DNA from: VRUE01 sp963697695 | Lineage (GTDB): Bacteria; Actinomycetota; Thermoleophilia; Solirubrobacterales; 70-9 | Length of the DNA: 64,000 nt | Assembly (NCBI GenBank): GCA_963697695.1 | Contig: OY969094.1 | Location: 496,001 to 560,000 of the forward strand | Reading direction: 5' to 3' | Shown here: piece after piece, positions 1 to 8,774 of the stretch | How positions within the stretch are numbered: the first letter of the stretch is position 1 | Layout of the letters: every line of letters begins with the position of its first letter | Made by a program: the position numbers and the translations under genes | Notes under the pieces: generated by a model | What the model was told of the DNA's origin: nothing | Databases searched by the model: none | What the model saw: the letters and a program-made list of their open reading frames with translations, nothing else

Positions 1-1012
1 AGTCGACCAGGACCGCGAAGGGCTGCCCCTCGTCGATCGGCTCGAAGCGCCCCGGCACCCGCTCGGCCCGCTCCAGCGCCGCGGCGGCAACGCCCGCCTC
101 GACCCCGAGTGCATTCGCCGTCGCAAACGCCCCCAGTGCATTGGCGACGTTGAAGTCCCCCGGCAACCGAGTCCGCACTTCCACTCTCCCGACGCTGAAA
201 TGGGCCCCTTTCGCGTCGAAGGAGACGTCCTGGGCGGCGAAGTCGGCGGCGGCACCTGCGACAGCGAACGTCAGGCAGTCGAACTCATCCGCGAGCCGGC
301 GACCGTAGGGATCGTCGACGTTGACGATCGAGGTCGCCGGCCCCATCTCGAACAGCTTGCGCTTGGAGAGGAAGTAGTCCTCCATGTCGCCGTGGAAGTC
401 GAGGTGGTCCTGGGTCAGGTTGGTGAAAAGAGCCGCCTCGAAGTGGATCGCGTCGCAACGGTGCAGCGCCAGCGCATGGGAGGAGACCTCCATCGCACAG
501 GCCCGGTCCCCCGCCTCGACCATGCGGCGAAAGGTGGCCTGCAGGTCGATCGCCTCGGGCGTCGTCCGCTCGACCGGCTCCTCGCTGCCGCCGACCACCT
601 GCGCAACCGTCCCCATCAGCCCGCACTGGATGCCGGCTGCCTCGAGGATCTCCCGCAGCAGAAAGGCGGTCGTCGTCTTCCCATTCGTGCCCGTCACCCC
701 GACCACGCGCAGCTCGCCGGTCGGATCGCCCCAGAACCGCGCCGCCAGCGGCGCCATCGCCGCCCGCGAATCGGGCACGACCACCTGTGCCACGTCGAGA
801 TCCAGCTCCCGCTCCACCACCAACCCCACCGCTCCCGCCTCGACCGCCGCCGCAGCGAACTCATGCCCATCGACCTTCTCCCCCGGAACGCAGAAGAACA
901 ACGTCCCGGGCCCCACTTTTCGGCTGTCATAAGCGAGCGAAGCAATCTCCGCATCAACATCTCCGCGGGTCGACCTCGCCTCTACGGCGCCGATCAGATC
1001 TTTCAGCTTCAC
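1..1012 (-). CDS. murE: MurE, UDP-MurNAc-tripeptide ligase (3' end outside window)
   Basis: Cytoplasmic Mur ligase that adds the third stem-peptide residue (usually meso-diaminopimelate) to UDP-MurNAc-L-Ala-D-Glu. About 337 residues are visible from a GTG start (VKLKDLIGAVEA). The ATP-binding loop GTNGKTT lies at residues 108-114, followed by the Mur central-domain motif EVSSHAL and the TNLTQDHLDFHG segment typical of MurE. The C-terminal domain is cut by the window edge, so the residue that decides amino-acid choice cannot be read. It is the last visible gene of the minus-strand dcw cluster, separated from ftsI by a palindromic repeat that may lower read-through. Confidence 0.95.
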   Translation of the reverse strand, partial: MKLKDLIGAVEARSTRGDVDAEIASLAYDSRKVGPGTLFFCVPGEKVDGHEFAAAAVEAGAVGLVVERELDLDVAQVVVPDSRAAMAPLAARFWGDPTGELRVVGVTGTNGKTTTAFLLREILEAAGIQCGLMGTVAQVVGGSEEPVERTTPEAIDLQATFRRMVEAGDRACAMEVSSHALALHRCDAIHFEAALFTNLTQDHLDFHGDMEDYFLSKRKLFEMGPATSIVNVDDPYGRRLADEFDCLTFAVAGAAADFAAQDVSFDAKGAHFSVGRVEVRTRLPGDFNVANALGAFATANALGVEAGVAAAALERAERVPGRFEPIDEGQPFAVLVD

Positions 1013-1033
1013 CGTGGCCGATTCTAAGAAGGG

Positions 1034-1137
1034 CATCGGGTGCCCCTCCCGGCGGCTTGTACTTTTTCGGCGTCTGGCAAGAGGCGCCAGCCGACGCGTC
1101 CCCACCGAAAAAGTTGAGCCGGGAGGGGTACCCGATG
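1034..1137. repeat. Palindromic repeat element, copy 1 (intergenic)
   Basis: A long imperfect inverted repeat lies between ftsI and murE, starting 3 nt past the ftsI stop codon. Outer arms CATCGGG/CCCGATG continue into CCCCTCCCGG/CCGGGAGGGG and then CTTTTTCGG/CCGAAAAAG around a central GCCAGCCG. The arm core CGGCTTGTACTTTTTCGGCG and the right arm CCACCGAAAAAGTTGAG recur at 18201-18310. Here the element can fold as a strong hairpin and could act as a terminator or processing site. Confidence 0.8.
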
Positions 1138-1139
1138 GC

Positions 1140-2792
1140 CTATTCGGGCGGAACCCCAAGGTAAGGCAAGGCAAAGTCTGCAATCTCACCGAACGCCGGT
1201 GCGGCCACCGACCCGCCGTAGATATCCCCCTGGGGCTGGTCGACGATCACCGAGACGAGCAGCTGCGGATCCTGCGCCGGGGCGAAGCCGATGAACGAGG
1301 CGACGTACTTGGTCTCCGAGTAGGTGCCGTTTTCGGCCACCTGCGCGGTGCCGGTCTTGCCGGCCAGGGTGTAACCGGGGACGCTGACCTCCGAGGCGGT
1401 GCCGCCGGGGGCGAGCACCCCCTCGAGCATCGTCCGCACCTCTTCGGCAACCGGAGCGGCGATCACGCGGTGTCCCTTCGGCATCTCCACCGGCTCGTCG
1501 CCGATCTCCTCGATCAGCTGCGGCCGTCGCAGGATGCCGCCATTGGCGATCGCCTGGTAGCCGGACATCATCTGCATCGGGGTCACCGAGAGCCCCTGGC
1601 CGAGAGGCAGGTTGCCTATCGTCGAGCCGGAGTATTCGTCCAGCGCCGGAACGATCCCCTGCTCCTCGGCCGGGAACTGAACCCCGGTCGGGCGGCCGAA
1701 GCCGAAGCGCTCGATCCAGCGGCTGAAGCGCTCGCTGCCTATCTGCTGGCCGATCGTGACTGCACCGACGTTCGAAGAGTGGGCGAGGATTTCGGCGACC
1801 GAGAGCGTTTCCGTTCCGCGCGGGTGGGACTCCTCGATGACCCGGTCCGCGACCTGGAGCGTCGGCGGTAGGGTGAAGGACGACATCGGCGTCACCAATT
1901 TGTCGTCGAGCGCCGCCGCAACGGTGAAGGCCTTGAAGGTCGAGCCGGGCTCGTAGGTAAAGCCGGTCGCGCGGTTGATCAGGTCCTCGTTGCTGGCGCT
2001 GGAGAGGTCGGATGGGTCGACCGGGGGCCAGTTCGCCATCGCCAGGATCTGCGAGGTGCGCGGGTCCATCACGATCGCGGTCGCGCCCTCAGGGGCGAAG
2101 GAACCGCCGACACCGGCGAGCACTTCCTCGGTCCTCTCCTGGATCGCCGGATCGAGGGTGAGCTGGATGTCTTCGCCGTCCTCGGCCTGGGTCACGGTTT
2201 CCAACCGGATCGGCTCGCCCAGCGCGTCCTTGACGATGCGCCGCTCGCCTTCGGTCCCGTGCAGGACGTCTTCCTCGCCTTCCTCGAGCCCGGTCAGGCC
2301 CTGGTTTTCGGAGCCGACGGCACCGATCACCTGGGCGGCGAGCTCACCCTGCGGGTAGGTCCGCCTGCTGTCGGGAAGCTTGTCGATGCCAGGCAGCTCG
2401 AGGCGGGAGATGCGGGCCGCCGTCGGTAGGTCGACTTCCTGGGCGACGTAGGAGAAACCCGAGTCCTCGGTGAGGCTCCCCAGCACGTCCTCTTTGTCCT
2501 CGTCGAGGATCGCAGCGAGTTTTTCCGCCGTCTTCACCGGATTCTTCACTTGATAGGGGGTGGCGAAGATCGTCGCGGCGTCTTCGGAGACCGCCAGCGC
2601 GTTGCCGCGGCGGTCGAGGACGCTGCCGCGCAGACCCGGGACGGTGACGACGTCGGTCTGCTGGTAGGCGGCTTCGGAGGCGAGCTTCGCGCCCTGGACC
2701 CCCTGCAGCCAGAAGGCCCTGACGACGACGACCAGGAAACAGAGGATAAAGGCGGCGAAGAGGAGGCCGATCCTTCGCTCGATCGTCCGCAT
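1140..2792 (-). CDS. ftsI: FtsI/PBP2-type peptidoglycan transpeptidase
   Basis: Class B penicillin-binding protein that cross-links septal peptidoglycan, anchored by one N-terminal membrane helix (about residues 9-28) with its catalytic part outside. The dimerisation domain starts near VPGLRGSVLDRRG. The transpeptidase motifs are all present: STFK at 284-287 (acylated serine), SSN at 339-341 and KTGT from 479. At 550 residues with no PASTA repeat it has the usual actinobacterial FtsI size. It sits 14 nt downstream of ftsL in the dcw cluster. An SpoVD/PBP2 label is possible from sequence alone, but the position next to ftsL and murE supports FtsI. Confidence 0.93.
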   Translation of the reverse strand: MRTIERRIGLLFAAFILCFLVVVVRAFWLQGVQGAKLASEAAYQQTDVVTVPGLRGSVLDRRGNALAVSEDAATIFATPYQVKNPVKTAEKLAAILDEDKEDVLGSLTEDSGFSYVAQEVDLPTAARISRLELPGIDKLPDSRRTYPQGELAAQVIGAVGSENQGLTGLEEGEEDVLHGTEGERRIVKDALGEPIRLETVTQAEDGEDIQLTLDPAIQERTEEVLAGVGGSFAPEGATAIVMDPRTSQILAMANWPPVDPSDLSSASNEDLINRATGFTYEPGSTFKAFTVAAALDDKLVTPMSSFTLPPTLQVADRVIEESHPRGTETLSVAEILAHSSNVGAVTIGQQIGSERFSRWIERFGFGRPTGVQFPAEEQGIVPALDEYSGSTIGNLPLGQGLSVTPMQMMSGYQAIANGGILRRPQLIEEIGDEPVEMPKGHRVIAAPVAEEVRTMLEGVLAPGGTASEVSVPGYTLAGKTGTAQVAENGTYSETKYVASFIGFAPAQDPQLLVSVIVDQPQGDIYGGSVAAPAFGEIADFALPYLGVPPE

Positions 2793-2806
2793 CGCGGCCG
2801 GCAGCC

Positions 2807-3394
2807 CTAGTAGACCGAGCCGGCGGCGGCGAGGCGTTGTGCCGCGACCGCGACGTCACGCGGGCCCGCCTGGACCTGGCCGACCTGATCGGTGGTGGGG
2901 ACCGTGAGACCGAGTGCCGCCGCGTCGTTTCGCACCCTTGCCGAGCCCGAGAGCTGCCAGTCGCGACCGCGCAGGAAGGAGTTCTCCTCTTCTAGCGCTT
3001 GGATGTTCTGATCGATCTGGCCGGACGTAGCAGCAAGGCTGAGCGTGACCACATTGAGCGCGACGATCCCGGCGAGCAGCACGCCGAGCACGCCGATCCA
3101 GGCGCGGCCACGGGTCATCCGCACCATCAGGCTGGAATCGGGCAGTTGGCGCACCGCGCTGGCGGTGCCGACGGCAATCGGGATCAGCTGGCCGCCCGGC
3201 CGGCGCGCGGGCGCTTTACGGCGTGCGGGCGCTTTGCGCGCAGGCGCCCTACGTGGGGCGGCCGTCTCCTTGGCGGCCACCGCTTTGCGGGCAGGCGCCG
3301 CCTTCAGCGCTGTGGCTTTTTTACGCGCCGGCGGTTTGCGCGCGGGAGCCTTGCGGGCCGGAGCGGCCTGGCGAGCTGTCGCTGCGGCAGCCAT
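2807..3394 (-). CDS. ftsL: FtsL-like division protein with a Lys/Arg/Ala/Pro-rich N-terminal tail
   Basis: Small bitopic protein expected to work with FtsI and FtsB at the divisome. One membrane helix (about residues 100-120, WIGVLGVLLAGIVALNVV) is followed by a short coiled-coil-like stretch (SGQIDQNIQALEEENSFLRG), the usual FtsL layout. The first 70 or so residues are unusual: repeated ARKAP/ARRKAP units resembling the tail of a histone-H1-like protein, on the predicted cytoplasmic side. The start codon overlaps the rsmH stop by one base (TGATG), which suggests translational coupling. Family assignment rests on position and topology, because FtsL sequences are poorly conserved. Confidence 0.8.
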   Translation of the reverse strand: MAAAATARQAAPARKAPARKPPARKKATALKAAPARKAVAAKETAAPRRAPARKAPARRKAPARRPGGQLIPIAVGTASAVRQLPDSSLMVRMTRGRAWIGVLGVLLAGIVALNVVTLSLAATSGQIDQNIQALEEENSFLRGRDWQLSGSARVRNDAAALGLTVPTTDQVGQVQAGPRDVAVAAQRLAAAGSVY

Positions 3395-4341
3395 CAGGCC
3401 TCTCCCCCGGAGTCTTCAGCGATCTTCGCCGCCACTCGCAGATGAGCTGATTTCGAGCGCGGGTTCGCGGCGGTCTCCTCGGGACCGGGCGAGATCGCGC
3501 GGCGGGTCAGCAGCTCCGCTTCGGGCTCGCGCCCGCAAACGCAGACCGGCAGCTCGGGCGGGCAGACGCAGCCGCGAGCCCGCTCGGCCAGGAATTGCTT
3601 GACCGGCCTGTCCTCGAGCGAGTGAAAGGAGATCGCGCCGAGGCGCCCCTCCACCGGCAGCATCTCCCAAGCTGTGGGCAATGCGTCCTCGAGCGAGTCG
3701 AGCTCGCCGTTGACAGCGATCCGCACCGCCTGGAAAGTGCGCTTCGCAGGATGGCCACCACCGAAGCGGGCCGAAGCCGGGATCCCCGCCTTGACCGCGG
3801 AAACTAGGTCTGAGGTCGTGCTGAGCGGCCGGCGCCGGATGATCTCGCGCGCTATCCCCCCGGCATAGCGCTCCTCGCCGAAACGACGCAGCACTTGAGC
3901 CAGTCGCGACTCGGGCCACTCGTTGAGCAGGTCGGCAGCGTCGAGCTGCTGGCGGGTGTCCATGCGCATGTCGAGGGGGGCGTCGTAGGAATAGGAGAAG
4001 CCCCGCTCCCAGGCATCTACCTGCATCGAGGACATCCCAAGGTCCATGTAGACCATCTCTGGGCGGAGCCCTTCGCCGCGCAGGGTGCGAAGACCTGCTG
4101 CGAAGTCGGTTCCGAGAAAGCGTGTTTTGCAGGCAACTTCTGCCGCGAACGACTCGAAGCGCTCCTCCGCGGCGGGGTCGCGATCGATGCAGATGAGCGT
4201 CCCGGCCGGTCCGATCGCGGCGGCGATCCGGCGCGCGTGGCCGCCACCGCCGAAGGTGCAGTCGACCGCGGTCTCCCCTGCCCTGGGGGCGAGCAGCGCG
4301 GTCAGCTCGGGAGCGAGAACGGGTTTGTGCTCGATTGGCAT
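3394..4341 (-). CDS. rsmH: RsmH (MraW), 16S rRNA C1402 N4-methyltransferase
   Basis: Methylates N4 of C1402 in the decoding centre of 16S rRNA using S-adenosylmethionine. The protein begins MPIEHKPVLAPEL, the conserved N-terminus of the family, so I place the start here although the frame stays open upstream to 4500. The SAM-binding loop is DCTFGGGGHARRI. Further family segments are MDLGMSSMQVD, ERGFSYSYDAPLDMRMD, FQAVRIAVN and ISFHSLEDRPVKQF. About 315 residues, normal length. It lies 67 nt after mraZ and is coupled to ftsL. Confidence 0.95.
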   Translation of the reverse strand: MPIEHKPVLAPELTALLAPRAGETAVDCTFGGGGHARRIAAAIGPAGTLICIDRDPAAEERFESFAAEVACKTRFLGTDFAAGLRTLRGEGLRPEMVYMDLGMSSMQVDAWERGFSYSYDAPLDMRMDTRQQLDAADLLNEWPESRLAQVLRRFGEERYAGGIAREIIRRRPLSTTSDLVSAVKAGIPASARFGGGHPAKRTFQAVRIAVNGELDSLEDALPTAWEMLPVEGRLGAISFHSLEDRPVKQFLAERARGCVCPPELPVCVCGREPEAELLTRRAISPGPEETAANPRSKSAHLRVAAKIAEDSGGEA

Positions 4342-4408
4342 ATGAAGAAGGTTTGCGCTCGGCAGCGGCCGGCTCTGGCTGTTGACTCGTTCGGCAGGGC
4401 TCTGCATC

Positions 4409-4855
4409 TCACTCCGCCCCTCCGCTTGCGGCGAGACCCTCGGCGATCTGGGGAGCGCTTGCGTCGAGCTCCTCCTCCTGCTTGGCCCAGGCCTCGGCAT
4501 TCCAGATCTCCAGGTACTCCCCCGCCCCGATCACGACGCAGGGCCCGCTCAGCCCGGCGTGCTCGATCAGCGGCTTGGGGACGCGGATGCGGCCGGCCGA
4601 GTCGAGCGTCTCGTCGAAGGAGCCGCCGTGGAAGCGGCGGCGCAGGCTGCGGGCGTCGCTGCCGAAGGGGCTGTGCGGCGAGAGGAAACGCTCGGAGAGC
4701 TGCTCGAACTCATCGGTCGTGTGCACCCAAACGCAGGGGTCGAAGCCCTTGGAGAGAACGATGCCGTCAGCGAGAGCCGCCCGGAACCTGGAGGGAACGG
4801 TGAGGCGATCCTTGGAATCGAGACTGTGCTCGTAGAGGCCCCGAAATGCCACCAC
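4409..4855 (-). CDS. mraZ: MraZ, transcriptional regulator of the dcw cluster
   Basis: AbrB-fold DNA-binding protein that usually represses its own division/cell-wall operon. The two family half-domains are visible: FRGLYEHSLDSKDRLTVPSRFR near the N-terminus and, after about 70 residues, SFDETLDSAGRIRVPKPL, each with the conserved D..GR/DR..(V)P pattern. At 148 residues it is normal in length. It is first in the operon, and tandem AAAGTGGGG boxes typical of MraZ targets lie in the promoter about 100 nt upstream, consistent with autoregulation. Confidence 0.95.
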   Translation of the reverse strand: MVAFRGLYEHSLDSKDRLTVPSRFRAALADGIVLSKGFDPCVWVHTTDEFEQLSERFLSPHSPFGSDARSLRRRFHGGSFDETLDSAGRIRVPKPLIEHAGLSGPCVVIGAGEYLEIWNAEAWAKQEEELDASAPQIAEGLAASGGAE

Positions 4856-4948
4856 TCGTTCCTTTCTGTGCGGGCGGACCGGAAAGAGTTAGGACCGAGG
4901 TGATGAGGTGGGAGGAGCCTCACCACCCCGGTCCTGGGCTTCAACTCG

Positions 4949-4982
4949 CGGCCACAGTACCCCACTTTCCCCCACTTTGCAA
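4949..4982 (-). promoter_or_regulatory. mraZ promoter with three 10-bp MraZ boxes in the spacer
   Basis: Read on the minus strand, TTGCAA (4982-4977) is followed after exactly 17 bases by TACTGT (4959-4954), a good primary-sigma promoter. The spacer and -10 contain tandem 10-mers AAAGTGGGGG, AAAGTGGGGT and ACTGTGGCCG. Repeats of AAAGTGG at 10-bp spacing match the described MraZ-binding boxes, so bound MraZ would cover the promoter. The distance to the mraZ start implies a leader of roughly 90 nt. Confidence 0.75.
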
Positions 4983-5106
4983 CACAGCCCCATCATGCAA
5001 GCCCATTTGCATCCCCCGCCAACCCCGAACCGCATCAACTTCTCTACCTGAGAGATCGTGAAATTGATGCAGTTCGGGGGACAGAGGTCTGCGCTAGGTT
5101 GCGGCC

Positions 5107-5946
5107 GTGAGCGCGCCCGATGACGCCAACGACCTGCGGGGATTCCACTTCGGGCAGCTGATCCGCAAGCCCCTGACCTGGGTCTTGGTCGGGATCGCAA
5201 CGGTCGCGGCGGGGGTCGCAGGAGCGGTCTTCGTCGGAGCGGTCATCGGGGCCGCCGCTGCCGGCGCGATCTTCCTGCTGTCGCTGCTGATCGTCTTCGG
5301 CATCGCCGACTCGCGCGCCGAAGACGCCTTCTTCGAGGCCTACGCCGGCCAGCGCGGGATGTCGCTCTCCGAAGAAAGGACCCCGCTGCCACCCGCGACC
5401 CCGCTGCTGCGCAAGGGCGACGAGCGCTACGCCGAGCGTGCCCTCGCCGGCCCGCTCGCCGACGGCATCGACGGAGTCCTCGCCCTCTACACCTACGAGG
5501 ACGAGACCACCGACAGCAATGGGAACCGGCAGACCAACTACTACCGCTACACGGTCGGCATGGTCGACGTGCCCGAGTGCGTCGGTCTGATCCCGGAGCT
5601 GTATTGCCAGCGCAAGTTCGGGCTACGAGCGCTGGAGAAGTTCGAGGACGCTTTCCGCGGCTCGAAGACGCGGGTGAAGCTCGAGAGCGAAGCACTCGAC
5701 GAGCGCTACGAGATCTTCGCCCACGAGGGTCAGGACCAGGTCTGGCTGCGCCGACTCTTCTCCCCCACCTTCATCGTCTGGCTCAGCGACTCGGCCCCGG
5801 AGAAGTTTGCCTTCGAGCTGGTCGGCGGAACGCTCTGCTGCTACGTCAGCGATCACCGCAAGACCGCCGCCGAGCTCGACACGATCCGCGCCGCCTCGGC
5901 CGCAGTCGCCACCCGCCTGCGCGAGGAGTCGGCCGAAGCCGGCTGA
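5107..5946 (+). CDS. Membrane-anchored protein of unknown function
   Basis: I do not recognise the family. The GTG-started, 279-residue protein has a hydrophobic hairpin at about residues 24-63 (WVLVGIATVAAGVAGAVFVG and AAGAIFLLSLLIVFGIA), followed by a soluble domain of about 215 residues. The soluble part is mixed and includes a YTYEDETTDSNGNRQTNYYR turn and WLRRLFSPTFIVWL. The layout suggests two membrane passes with the main domain in the cytoplasm. It is divergent from mraZ and convergent with the pilus operon, so it appears to be a single-gene unit. Confidence 0.75.
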   Translation: MSAPDDANDLRGFHFGQLIRKPLTWVLVGIATVAAGVAGAVFVGAVIGAAAAGAIFLLSLLIVFGIADSRAEDAFFEAYAGQRGMSLSEERTPLPPATPLLRKGDERYAERALAGPLADGIDGVLALYTYEDETTDSNGNRQTNYYRYTVGMVDVPECVGLIPELYCQRKFGLRALEKFEDAFRGSKTRVKLESEALDERYEIFAHEGQDQVWLRRLFSPTFIVWLSDSAPEKFAFELVGGTLCCYVSDHRKTAAELDTIRAASAAVATRLREESAEAG

Positions 5947-5956
5947 CCAGCCCCTC

Positions 5957-6778
5957 CTAAAAGCCGGCGAGCAGCGTGTCGGCGTTGGCGATCAAGCCGG
6001 CGGCGATCATCAGCAGGACGGACGGAACCAGCACCAGGGCGACGACCAGCTGGATCTTCGGCGCCGCCCGTGCGGCGCGCTCCTCCACCAGGCGGCGCTG
6101 ATCTCGACGCAGCGCGCTTGCTTGGCGGCGCAGCTGGTCGGCCAGCGGAGAGCCAAGGCGACGCGAGCGCTCAATTGCGGCGCAGAGGGTTGCCATCTCG
6201 CTGCCCGGCACACGCTCACGAAGCGAGCCCAGAGCCTCGGAAAGCGGCCGGCCACATGAGATCTCGGCGACGCTCATGCGCAGCTCCTCGGCAAGCGGAC
6301 CGTCGCCGGCCCGCGAGAGCTCGGCGAAGCCGGTGGCGACGCTGCGGCCCGAGGTCGCCCCGACCGCGAGCAGGTCGAGAGCATCGGGGAGGGCGGCGAC
6401 CAGGCGGCGACGGCGCCGGCGCGCCTCTCGCTCCAACCAAGCGTCGGGCAGCATGAAGCCCGCCCCCGGCAACCCCAGCGCGACGAGCAGCGAAAGCCTG
6501 CCCGGCGCTGCTGGGCTTGCCGCCAGCGCCGCCAGACCGCCGCTCGCCGCCCCGGCCAGCTTGGCAAGCAGCACTGCCGGCAGCGGAACCCGGGTGGCAA
6601 GACCGGCGGCGGCTAGGCGCCCGGGGATTCCGAGGCGGAGGGCGGCAACTGCCAAGCTCCCGCCTCTGCCGAAATCGATTCCACGGACCCGGCCGGCGCC
6701 GGCAGTGGCAAGAAGCTCGCGGCCCGCGGCAAACGCCAGCAGCATCGCGACCGCCGCAAGCAGACCGGCGAGGCTCAT
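5957..6778 (-). CDS. tadC: TadC-like pilus assembly membrane protein (T2SS F domain)
   Basis: Inner-membrane platform protein of a Tad/Flp-type pilus. I place the start at MSLAGLLAAVAMLL because its ATG overlaps the upstream gene's TGA by four bases; the frame itself opens earlier. N-terminal hydrophobic segments are followed by a T2SSF helical domain (about residues 110-230; RRRLVAALPDALDLLAVGATSG and the LGSPLADQLRRQA segment) and a final membrane helix (IQLVVALVLVPSVLLMIAAG). The length of about 273 residues fits TadC. Last gene of the operon. Confidence 0.85.
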   Translation of the reverse strand: MSLAGLLAAVAMLLAFAAGRELLATAGAGRVRGIDFGRGGSLAVAALRLGIPGRLAAAGLATRVPLPAVLLAKLAGAASGGLAALAASPAAPGRLSLLVALGLPGAGFMLPDAWLEREARRRRRRLVAALPDALDLLAVGATSGRSVATGFAELSRAGDGPLAEELRMSVAEISCGRPLSEALGSLRERVPGSEMATLCAAIERSRRLGSPLADQLRRQASALRRDQRRLVEERAARAAPKIQLVVALVLVPSVLLMIAAGLIANADTLLAGF

Positions 6779-7632
6779 TCCACCACCCGCGAGAGATGAC
6801 GGATCGCAACGAAACCGGCGACCTGAAGCGCGGCCGCGAGGACGAGGAGAACAGCCGCCGCCGGGGCGCCGATCACGCCGGTGAGAAACCCTGGCTGGAT
6901 CAGCTCGGCGAAGAGGGCCCCGCCAGTCGGCATCGCGACCACCAGAAGGCCGGTGAAACGTGCCTGCGAGGTCGCCGCCTTCGCGTCCTCGGCTACCCGG
7001 TCGCGCTCCGCCGCTCCCTCCGCGAAGCGGCGCAATAGCCCGGCCAGATCTCCACCCGCCGTCCGCTGGCTCAGCAGAGCCGCCGCGAAGGCGTCGATCC
7101 GGGCCGAGCGCATGCGGCGGCGCCATCCCTCGACCGCGTTCGCGGTCGCGGCGCCAAGATCCAGCTCAGCGCCGAGACGAGCCAGCTCGACCGCCGGCGG
7201 CCCGTCGAGGGAAGCCGCTGCAGCCGGGAGCGACGCTCGCAGCGAACGCCCGGCGCTGAGCGAGTCGGCAACCGCGAGGGCGACGTTCGGCAAGGCGCTC
7301 TCGACCGCGGCCCGATAGCGGCTGCGGCGACTTGCAACCGCCCAGGCAGCAAGAGCCGGTCCAGCGACGGCAAGCGGCAGCGCAATGGTGATCCCCACCA
7401 GGAACCAGACGCCAAGCACCGTCGCGGCGGCGCCGAGAAGCGCCAGGCGGCGGCGCTCCGGAATCGACGGCGAATATCCCTCGCGCCCTGCTCGCCGGAG
7501 CGGCTCGAGCGTCGCCCTCACCCAGCGCACAGCGGCAGGGCTGGCGAGCACGGCCTCACGAGCCGCCAGCGCAGCAAGACCCCCTGCCGCCGCTCCAGCC
7601 ATCGTCAGGAGGAGCCCCGGGCCATCGCTCAT
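6775..7632 (-). CDS. tadB: TadB-like pilus assembly membrane protein (T2SS F domain)
   Basis: Partner of TadC in the inner-membrane platform. At 285 residues it has an early hydrophobic pair (LALLGAAATVLGVWFLVGITIALPLAVAGP), then a T2SSF domain (about residues 110-230; ALPNVALAVADSLSAGRSLRASL and LLSQRTAGGDLAGLLRRFAEGA), and C-terminal membrane helices ending in VAIRHLSRVVE. It overlaps cpaF upstream and tadC downstream by ATGA junctions, which implies coupled translation. Confidence 0.85.
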   Translation of the reverse strand: MSDGPGLLLTMAGAAAGGLAALAAREAVLASPAAVRWVRATLEPLRRAGREGYSPSIPERRRLALLGAAATVLGVWFLVGITIALPLAVAGPALAAWAVASRRSRYRAAVESALPNVALAVADSLSAGRSLRASLPAAAASLDGPPAVELARLGAELDLGAATANAVEGWRRRMRSARIDAFAAALLSQRTAGGDLAGLLRRFAEGAAERDRVAEDAKAATSQARFTGLLVVAMPTGGALFAELIQPGFLTGVIGAPAAAVLLVLAAALQVAGFVAIRHLSRVVE

Positions 7633-8774
7633 CGCGCCGGCAGCGTGCCGAGGGAGCGAACGGCGGTAGCGCCGGCTGCCCGCACGACCTCGGCGATCTC
7701 AGTCACGCAGCGGCTGCCCCCAGGACGCCGCTCCAGATGGACGACCAGGTCGATGCCCCGCTGCACCTGCTCGGCGATCGCCGCGTGAGGAAGGCCGAGG
7801 CCGGCCATCAGCGCCAGCGTCTCCAGGCGGCTCAGAGCGTCGGCAGGGGAATTGGCATGAACGGTCGAGAGCGCGCCGTCGTGGCCCGTGTTGAGCGCCG
7901 TGAGCAGGTCCAGTGCCTCCGAACCCCGGACCTCTCCGATCACGATCCGGTCGGGACGCATGCGCAGGGCGTTTCGCAGCAGGTCGCGAACGGTCACTTC
8001 TCCCCTGCCCTCGACGCCGGCGGGCCGGCTCTCCAGGCGCACGACGTGGGGCTGCTGCAGGCGCAGCTCGGCCGCGTCCTCGATCGTCACCACCCGCTCC
8101 TCGGTGGAGATGAAGCTGGACAAGGCGTTGAGCAAGGTGGTCTTGCCGGAACCGGTGCCGCCGCTGACCAGGACGCTGCGCCGCCCCGCCACCGCCGCCT
8201 CCAGGAGCTCGTGCTGATCGGCCGTCAGGGTGCCGAGGTCGACCAGCTCCCCAGGCGTCGGCCGCTGGGCGCCAAAGCGGCGGATCGAAAGCACAGGCCC
8301 GTCCACGGCAAGCGGGGGGATCACGACGTTGACCCGAGAGCCATCCGCGAGACGGGCGTCGACCATCGGGCTCAGCTCGTCGATGCGACGACCGAGCGGC
8401 GCAAGGATTCGCTCGATCGCGTTGCGCAGTTCGTCCTCGCCGGCAAAGGAGATGCCGGTGGCCTCGATCCGGCCACGGCGCTCGACGTATATGCATGCCG
8501 GCCCGTTGACCATCACCTCCTCGACCGAAGGGTCGGCAAGCAGATCCTCGAGCGGACCGAGACCGACTGTGTCCCGCACGACGCGAGCCTCAACCGCCTC
8601 ACGGTCCCGCTCGGAAAGCAGCGCCGCCTCCTCTTCGACCAGCCGGCGCACCTCTTCCGGCAGGTCACCGCTGGAGGTCTCACCGGCTGCTGCGCCGGCA
8701 CGGCGGCGCTCGATCAGCCGGGAGCGGAGCGAGTCGGCAAGGGTCTCGATGTACAGCTGCCTGCTCGCCACCAC
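7629..8774 (-). CDS. cpaF: CpaF/TadA secretion ATPase
   Basis: Cytoplasmic hexameric ATPase that powers assembly of a Tad/Flp-type pilus. The 381-residue protein starts at GTG next to the cpaB stop. The N-terminal domain carries the CpaF signature GPLEDLLADPSVEEVMVNGP. The Walker A loop GGTGSGKTTLLNAL is near residue 205, the Asp box follows around TIEDAAELRL, and GEVRGSEALDLLTALNTGHDG is the Walker B region. No separate CpaE/TadZ gene is seen beside it. Confidence 0.93.
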   Translation of the reverse strand: MVASRQLYIETLADSLRSRLIERRRAGAAAGETSSGDLPEEVRRLVEEEAALLSERDREAVEARVVRDTVGLGPLEDLLADPSVEEVMVNGPACIYVERRGRIEATGISFAGEDELRNAIERILAPLGRRIDELSPMVDARLADGSRVNVVIPPLAVDGPVLSIRRFGAQRPTPGELVDLGTLTADQHELLEAAVAGRRSVLVSGGTGSGKTTLLNALSSFISTEERVVTIEDAAELRLQQPHVVRLESRPAGVEGRGEVTVRDLLRNALRMRPDRIVIGEVRGSEALDLLTALNTGHDGALSTVHANSPADALSRLETLALMAGLGLPHAAIAEQVQRGIDLVVHLERRPGGSRCVTEIAEVVRAAGATAVRSLGTLPAR

